Source of the DNA: an uncultured Elusimicrobia bacterium
GTDB lineage: Bacteria; Elusimicrobiota; Elusimicrobia; Elusimicrobiales; UBA9959
Length of the DNA: 43,229 nucleotides
Assembly (NCBI GenBank): GCA_903873295.1
Contig: CAIQNV010000099.1
Location: 1-43,229 of the forward strand
Reading direction: 5' to 3'
In this document: positions 38,565-43,229 of the stretch, piece after piece
Numbering within the stretch: position 1 is the first letter of the stretch
Layout: every line of letters begins with the position of its first letter
The notes under the pieces: model-generated
What the model saw: only the letters and a program-made list of their open reading frames with translations
The model's database searches: none
Told to the model about the DNA's origin: nothing
Translations under genes and position numbers: made by a program

Positions 38565-40519
38565 GCGACCCCAAAGGGCGCGTCCTGGTGGTCACCTCCG
38601 GGAAGGAGCTCCTTGACGAGATGACGCCGTCCATGTCGGGCCGGGGCCTGGAGCTGGTCTGCGTGCCCACCCTCAAATACGCGGCCGCCCGGCTCAGCAC
38701 CGGCGACTGCTCCGCCATGGTGGTCGACTTCAACCGGGTCGCCCCGTCCGAGCGGGAAGCTTTCCTCGAACTGCATAAACAATACTCCAGGGTGCATCTG
38801 TTCACGCTGGAGTCCATCGCCAGCACGGCGCCCACCCTTGTCTCGCCGCTGCGCCGGCTGAGCTGGCCGCTGCCTATAGGTTTCGCGGACCAGGTAAGGG
38901 TCGTGGCCCGGCCGGTGGTGATACTGGCCGATCAGGTGCTGTTCAGCACCGAAGCCGTGCAGACCGCCCTCCGGCAGGCGGGGGTCCAGCCGGTCTCCCT
39001 GGAATCCGCCACAGAACTGCCCGAATTCGTCCGCCAGCAGAACGAGGCCCGCATTGCCGCGGCCCAGGGCCAGAAGCCGAAAAAATCCTGGTCGCTGCTG
39101 GGCGGCGACGAGGAAGAGGCGTCCGAGACCACGGTGCTGCCCGGCAATATGGTGGTGGCGCAGTTCGCCGGTACCCAGAAAGAAGCCGAGGCTCTTGACG
39201 CGGGAGTGCGGAGCGCGACCCCGGAAGCCATCTGCTATTTTATTTCTGGCATGGACATGGTGCGCTACGCCATCCAGTCGCTCAAGAACGGCTGTCCCGT
39301 GGCCATCCCGCGGGAGCAGGCCGGGCGCATCGCCGGCATCCTGATAGAGAACAGCGAGGGCGCGGACGTCCGCCTGAAAGAGCGGGATACGGAGCGCATT
39401 CTCCTGCTGGATAATTTTAAGCCCGCCCTGACCACCCTGGGCCAGGCCCTGCTGGGCGCGGGCTACGAGGTCACCTCCTCCATGGACGGCGAGGAAGCGC
39501 TGGGGCTGTGTAAAAAAGGCGCCTTCCATCTCGCGGTTATCGGCACCGCCATCACTATCGCGGAGCATTCGGGGGCGGAGCTCGCCCAGAAAATGCGGGA
39601 GCGCGATCCCGATCTGCGCATTATCTTTATGGTGGACCGGTATCCTCTCCAGGCCGCGCTGCAGGGCGTCAGCCAGGTGGTGGAGCTGGGTCTCGACGAC
39701 GCTATTCTGAAGCCCGTCGAGGCTTCGCGCCTTATCTTTTCGGTGGAGAAGGCGCTGGAGCGGCGCTTCCTGCTGCTGGAGAACGCGCGCCTGCTCAAAG
39801 AGATGCAGGAGCTGAACCGGCAGCTGGCCGCGGTCAACGGCTTCCAGAAAAATTTCTTCGCCACGGTCGCCCACGATGTAAAGAGCCCCCTGACCGCCAT
39901 CCTCGGCTACTCCGAGGTGCTCACCACCAAGCTGAAGGATCATCCCAGCGAGGGCAGATACGCCTCGAACATACATACCTCGGCGAAGACCCTGAACGTC
40001 CTGATCTCCGATCTGGTGGACCTGGCCGCGATAGAATCCGGCAAGCTGCGCGTGGAGATAGGCACGCTGAACCTGCTTTCAGTCGTCCAGGACGTGCGCT
40101 CGCGGGTGGAGATAGCGGCCCAGAAGCGCAACCTCAGCTTCGGCATGGAGGTCCCGCCCGTCCTCCCGCCGCTGGCCGGCGACGACGCCCGCATAGGCCA
40201 GGTGGTGCAGAATCTCTGCACCAACGCCATCCAATACACCAAGGAAGGCGGCAAAGTGACCATAAAAGTGGAGACCGCCCCCGATAAAGTGGTCGTCAGC
40301 GTCGTCGACACGGGCATCGGCATCTCGAAGGAAGACCTGCCGCGCGTCTGGGAGCGTTTCTTCCAGACCGAGGCGGCCAAGGGCATGCGCAAAGCGGGCT
40401 TCGGCCTGGGCCTTAAGATCGCGCGGGAGATAGTCCTGCGGCACGGCGGCGAGATGGGCATAGAGTCCGAGCTCGGCGTCGGTTCCCGTTTCTTCTTCCA
40501 CATCCCCATAAAGAAATAA
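38561..40519 (+). CDS. Soluble sensor histidine kinase with degenerate receiver domains
   Basis: A 652-residue protein with no signal peptide or membrane span. The N-terminal 400 residues look like two or three receiver-like folds: about 7-95; about 117-265, interrupted by an acidic insert (GGDEEEASE); and about 279-395. In the last, the phospho-acceptor position appears as G328 (HLAVIG) instead of Asp, while the lysine equivalent K384 (DAILKPVE) remains, so it is probably a pseudo-receiver. A coiled linker (400-425) leads to HisKA with H438 (ATVAHDVKSPLTAILGY). The ATPase domain has an N box (NLCTNAIQYT, 551-560), G1 DTGIGIS (583-589) and G2 GFGLGLKIA (613-621). The kinase core looks active. 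No response regulator is adjacent, so the partner is unknown. Input is probably protein-protein rather than phosphorylation. Confidence 0.9.
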   Translation: MSDPKGRVLVVTSGKELLDEMTPSMSGRGLELVCVPTLKYAAARLSTGDCSAMVVDFNRVAPSEREAFLELHKQYSRVHLFTLESIASTAPTLVSPLRRLSWPLPIGFADQVRVVARPVVILADQVLFSTEAVQTALRQAGVQPVSLESATELPEFVRQQNEARIAAAQGQKPKKSWSLLGGDEEEASETTVLPGNMVVAQFAGTQKEAEALDAGVRSATPEAICYFISGMDMVRYAIQSLKNGCPVAIPREQAGRIAGILIENSEGADVRLKERDTERILLLDNFKPALTTLGQALLGAGYEVTSSMDGEEALGLCKKGAFHLAVIGTAITIAEHSGAELAQKMRERDPDLRIIFMVDRYPLQAALQGVSQVVELGLDDAILKPVEASRLIFSVEKALERRFLLLENARLLKEMQELNRQLAAVNGFQKNFFATVAHDVKSPLTAILGYSEVLTTKLKDHPSEGRYASNIHTSAKTLNVLISDLVDLAAIESGKLRVEIGTLNLLSVVQDVRSRVEIAAQKRNLSFGMEVPPVLPPLAGDDARIGQVVQNLCTNAIQYTKEGGKVTIKVETAPDKVVVSVVDTGIGISKEDLPRVWERFFQTEAAKGMRKAGFGLGLKIAREIVLRHGGEMGIESELGVGSRFFFHIPIKK

Positions 40520-40543
40520 AGCGTTTCCGGCCTCAAACGCCGC

Positions 40544-40653
40544 GGGCCGGGCATGGGGTTGCTCTGGAGCCGCTTTGGGGAGGGGGGCCCCGCTTCGGGG
40601 GGAACCGCGCAACGGTTCCTGCGCGGCGGAATGGGCAACCCCATGACTGGCCC
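40544..40653 (-). repeat. Palindromic repeat element with 19-bp terminal inverted repeats, copy 2 (inverted)
   Basis: 110 bp bounded by GGGCCGGGCATGGGGTTGC (40544-40562) and GCAACCCCATGACTGGCCC (40635-40653); 17 of 19 pair. The arms match the reverse complement of copy 1 with few changes, but the central tip is CCCCG-CTT-CGGGG (40588-40600) instead of CCCCAGCC/GGCTGGGG. It sits between the kinase stop and the next gene's ribosome-binding site. Confidence 0.85.
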
Positions 40654-40678
40654 ATACCCGGATAATACGGAGGCGCTT

Positions 40679-41686
40679 ATGTTTTTCGCCGATTCCCTTA
40701 TCAAATTCGCCTTGTTCTTCTCGCTGCTCACCGCCGGGCCGGCTTTTGCCGGGGAGCCGGCGGTCAAGCCCGAGGCTCTGATCCCCGCCGCTATTCCGAC
40801 GGACCGGCCGGCGCTGGACGAACTGACGGCGGAGCTGCGCGGCAAGGTCAAAACGCTGGGGCTGAACGGCCTGCCGGGCGTCAAGGGCGGGAAGGTGTCG
40901 AAAGCCCTGGTGCTGCTGCCGCACGACCGCGGCAGGGCCGGACTTATAAATTTCGAGATCGAAGCCGGCAGCCGGGCCGGGGTTTACCAGTGCGAGGCGC
41001 TGGGCCGCGGGCTGACCTCTACCGCGCCGGTGGCGGGCTGGCAGCGGGGAATGATAGGGGGCACGACCGTCTATTACGCGCCGGAGGACGGCTCCGACGG
41101 GGCCACGGTGCCGGGCGTCTATGACCTGAGGAATATTTCGCCGGACCTCTATGAAATATCCATCCTGGGAAGATCCGATTCTCCGGCTGACGACGCGGCC
41201 GTCCCCGCCGATACTTTAGGCGGAAAAGAGCCGAAGCCGTTCTTTACGGCCGTCTGGCGGAGCTGGTATCCGGCAGCCGGCGGCATCATGCCGGTGGACC
41301 TGATCTGGGCCGAAGATTCACAGGCGGGAACGCAGGGGGAGGGGGTGCCGTTCTTCGAGCGCCGCTCGACGCCCACGAGCGCGGCGTCCAAAGCCCGGCA
41401 GGCGGCGCAGCTGTCCCATAATCCGAGATATTATTACGGCCCGCATGGGCGCTCCGGTTTTGCGGTGCATACCGATCTCTGGGAGGAACCCTCCAAGCAG
41501 GCCGATCCGCAATACGCCGGGCGGCCGGAGCTTTCGGATTTCCGCTGGCGCGATACCTTCGGCTGCGTGAAGCTCAGGCCCGGGTGCCTGGCCCCGCTGA
41601 ATCGATTCATAGCGGAGCAGTCGGCGCTGGGCCGCCGCGTGCAGCTTGAGGTGCGCGAGACCGCCCTGCTCGACGAGCAGCCGTAG
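40679..41686 (+). CDS. Secreted L,D-transpeptidase (YkuD)-like protein
   Basis: A 335-residue protein. I chose the ATG at 40679 because GGAGG (40669-40673) precedes it by five bases and a signal peptide follows (MFFADSLIKFALFFSLLTAGPAFAG). The frame stays open upstream to 40553, but that part is translated repeat element. The C-terminal region GRSGFAVHTDLWEE (H264) and RDTFGCVKLRPGCL (C296) resembles the YkuD active site, where a His and the Cys of a SHGC motif form the catalytic centre. The residue before Gly-Cys is Phe rather than His, and the H-to-C spacing is long, so activity on peptidoglycan is uncertain. Residues about 70-170 form a separate beta-rich domain. The stop codon is one base from the convergent amylase stop. 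Confidence 0.6.
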   Translation: MFFADSLIKFALFFSLLTAGPAFAGEPAVKPEALIPAAIPTDRPALDELTAELRGKVKTLGLNGLPGVKGGKVSKALVLLPHDRGRAGLINFEIEAGSRAGVYQCEALGRGLTSTAPVAGWQRGMIGGTTVYYAPEDGSDGATVPGVYDLRNISPDLYEISILGRSDSPADDAAVPADTLGGKEPKPFFTAVWRSWYPAAGGIMPVDLIWAEDSQAGTQGEGVPFFERRSTPTSAASKARQAAQLSHNPRYYYGPHGRSGFAVHTDLWEEPSKQADPQYAGRPELSDFRWRDTFGCVKLRPGCLAPLNRFIAEQSALGRRVQLEVRETALLDEQP

Positions 41687-41687
41687 G

Positions 41688-43130
41688 TCAGTTGAAGATG
41701 GCGCAGCCGCGCGGCCGCAGTTTAAGGCCGGGCAGCGCGCCGGCGGGGGAAAGGGTTGCCCCGTCATTGAACAGAACGCGCGGAGACCTGCCCAAGACCC
41801 CGGGCCGCAGGGTAAGCTCCGCCGGAGCGCCGGAGGTGTTCATCGCGCAGACCAGCTGCCCGCCGCCGGGCAGGAAGCGCCTGAAGACCAGAATTCTCTC
41901 GTCGCAGTATTCCTTTAAAAATTCAAACTTTCCGCGCTTTATGACCGGGTTGTTCCTGCGCAGGGCCGCCAGCGATTTATACAGCTTAAGCAGGCCGGTG
42001 TCCCAGGTGCTTTTCCTGTCCCAGGGCATGCCGCGCCTGGTGCCGGCGTTCAGGACGCCTTTCAGGCCCAGTTCCTCGCCGTAATACAAGCTGATAGCGC
42101 CCGGGAACAGGAACGAGAATACTATCGCCAGCTTCATCCGCGCTTTATCTCCGCCGTAAGTATCGAGCATGCGGTCGGTGTCGTGGCTGGACATCATGTT
42201 CATCTGCGCCAGCGTGGTTCCGGACTTGTACTGGCCCAGCAGCGCGGTGATGTCGGCCATGAATTTTTTCTGGCCGCACGGCTCCAGGCGGCGTCCGGCG
42301 TAGGAATGGGTAAGCTTCAGCTTTTCCCCGCCGAAGCGGGAGATACAGGCGGCGCTCAGCTGGTAGTTCATCACCGCGTCGAACTGGTCGCCCTTCAGCC
42401 AGCGCCCGGCTTCGCCCCAGATCTCGCCGGTGAGATAGCAGCCGGGGTTGGCGGCCTTGCAGACGCGCCTGAATTCCCGCCAGAAGGCGTCGTCGTTTAT
42501 TTCGTCGGGCACGTCCAGCCGCCAGCCGTCGATGCCCTGCTTCAGCCAGAATTCGGCCACGCCGAGAATGAAGCTGCGCACCTCCGGGTTTTTGGTGTTG
42601 AACTTGGGTAGGGCCGGGAGGTTCCACCAGCAGGCATAATTGGGTTTTTCGTCTTTCCCGAGATTGTAGGCCTTCAGGGGGTAGCCGCGGGGGTGGAACC
42701 AGTGCCGGTAGGGCGAGGCTTTTCCGTTCTCGAGCAGGTGGTTGAACTGGAAGAAGCCGCGGCTGGCGTGGTTGAAGACGCCGTCGAGGATCACCTTTAT
42801 CCCGCGCTTGTGGGCCGCTTTCAGAAAGGACTTGAAAGCCGCATTGCCGCCCAGGACGGGGTCGACCGAGTAGTAGTCGAAAGTATGGTACCGGTGGTTG
42901 GCGGCGGAGGCGAAGACGGGGTTAAAATAGACCGCGGTCACGCCGAGCTCGAGCAGATAGTCCAGCTTTTCCTCCGCGCCTTTAAGGTTGCCGCCCTTGA
43001 AACCGCAGGGAGTTTCAGGCGAATCCCAGTTCTCGAAAACCCCGTCCGTCTTTTCCTTTACCGACCGCGCGAAGCGGTCGGGGAAGATCTGGTATATTAC
43101 CGCGCCCTTTATCCAATCGAGCTGGTCCAT
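41688..43130 (-). CDS. GH13 alpha-amylase-family glycoside hydrolase (neopullulanase/cyclomaltodextrinase-like)
   Basis: A 480-residue protein. The ATG at 43130 is preferred over an upstream one at 43190 because AAAGGA sits just before it and MDQLDWIKGAVIYQIFPDRF is the usual GH13 start. Conserved regions are in order: VILDGVFNH (113-121), LPKFN (174-178), GWRLDVPDE with nucleophile D206, GEIWGE with acid/base E236, and MMSSHDTDR with D317. The C-terminal beta domain ends LRPRGCAIFN. There is no signal peptide and no N-terminal domain of the neopullulanase type, so it is a compact cytoplasmic enzyme acting on alpha-1,4-glucans or maltodextrins (glycogen or imported oligosaccharides). Exact specificity cannot be told from motifs. 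Confidence 0.92.
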   Translation of the reverse strand: MDQLDWIKGAVIYQIFPDRFARSVKEKTDGVFENWDSPETPCGFKGGNLKGAEEKLDYLLELGVTAVYFNPVFASAANHRYHTFDYYSVDPVLGGNAAFKSFLKAAHKRGIKVILDGVFNHASRGFFQFNHLLENGKASPYRHWFHPRGYPLKAYNLGKDEKPNYACWWNLPALPKFNTKNPEVRSFILGVAEFWLKQGIDGWRLDVPDEINDDAFWREFRRVCKAANPGCYLTGEIWGEAGRWLKGDQFDAVMNYQLSAACISRFGGEKLKLTHSYAGRRLEPCGQKKFMADITALLGQYKSGTTLAQMNMMSSHDTDRMLDTYGGDKARMKLAIVFSFLFPGAISLYYGEELGLKGVLNAGTRRGMPWDRKSTWDTGLLKLYKSLAALRRNNPVIKRGKFEFLKEYCDERILVFRRFLPGGGQLVCAMNTSGAPAELTLRPGVLGRSPRVLFNDGATLSPAGALPGLKLRPRGCAIFN

Positions 43131-43184
43131 AATAATTTCCTTTAAGTGCCCCGGCGGCCTGGCAGGCGCATGGGTTCGGCGGGC

Positions 43185-43229
43185 CCTCACGGAGGCCGAC
43201 GCTTGCGTAAGCGCGGAGGCCGAGTGAGG
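43185..43229. repeat. Inverted/direct repeat structure at the right edge
   Basis: CCTCAC (43185-43190) pairs with GTGAGG (43224-43229). GGAGGCCGA occurs twice between them, and the centre GCTT-GCGT-AAGC is a small hairpin. It lies upstream of the minus-strand amylase gene and may continue outside the window. Confidence 0.45.

Noticed and set aside
38474-39976. 500-codon minus-strand frame opposite the histidine kinase
   Set aside because: It is rich in Gly, His and Arg without recognisable motifs and runs antisense to a protein with intact kinase motifs.
40553-40678. N-terminal extension of the YkuD-like protein
   Set aside because: This part is translation of the palindromic repeat element. 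A good ribosome-binding site and signal peptide support the start at 40679.
43131-43190. N-terminal extension of the GH13 enzyme
   Set aside because: The extra 20 residues are Arg/Pro-rich, and the ATG at 43130 has AAAGGA before it and matches the usual family start.
1-43229. tRNA, rRNA, reverse transcriptase, integrase or transposase genes
   Set aside because: I looked for these, especially as support for the DGR and mobile-element ideas, and saw none. A tRNA scan was not possible without tools.

Overview
The window comes from a GC-rich, Gram-negative (diderm) bacterium. The evidence is several signal-peptide-bearing beta-barrel proteins ending in Phe, PorV-like proteins, and very large exported multidomain proteins. 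The mix (giant FN3/Kelch/beta-helix proteins with a T9SS-like C-terminal domain, PorV-like proteins, a radical-SAM DNA-repair pair) would suit Elusimicrobiota or a neighbouring environmental phylum. That placement is inference; no rRNA or single-copy marker gene is visible.

Positions 1-28051 are a block of surface and accessory genes, all on the plus strand. It opens with the 3' part of a giant Kelch/FN3 protein (cut by the left edge) and an AbiE-type toxin-antitoxin pair. Next come a short secreted protein, a Cys-rich repeat protein and a secreted thioredoxin-fold protein. Two tandem paralogous secreted proteins with C-terminal DUF1566 domains follow, and then a 3877-residue beta-helix/propeller/FN3 protein. 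The two giants share their whole C-terminal architecture. Degenerate intergenic repeats are scattered between these genes.

Positions 28168-35135 hold five consecutive plus-strand envelope genes: a CARDB/PrcB-like protein, a FecR-domain protein, a PorV-like protein, an Ig-like plus beta-barrel protein, and a second PorV/FadL-like barrel protein. The last has its own promoter, overlapped by a perfect palindrome. A strong intrinsic terminator closes the run. PorV-like proteins next to T9SS-like cargo suggest a type IX-like export or attachment route, but no core T9SS gene is in the window.

Positions 35207-43130 are more housekeeping in character: a minus-strand radical SAM / DUF4130 DNA-repair pair, an EamA-family transporter, a soluble histidine kinase with degenerate receiver domains, a secreted YkuD-like protein and a minus-strand GH13 alpha-amylase-family enzyme. 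The transporter and kinase genes lie between two inverted copies of a 110-123 bp palindromic repeat element.

The most interesting signal is at the ends of the two DUF1566 genes. Their last codons differ mostly in the first two codon positions while keeping a C or T in the third, as expected for variable regions of a diversity-generating retroelement. No reverse transcriptase or template repeat lies in this window, so this is a hypothesis. Other points of note are Kelch propellers nested inside FN3 domains, a Cys-rich repeat protein beside a thioredoxin-fold protein, and the two-copy palindromic element whose hairpin tip changes sequence but keeps pairing.
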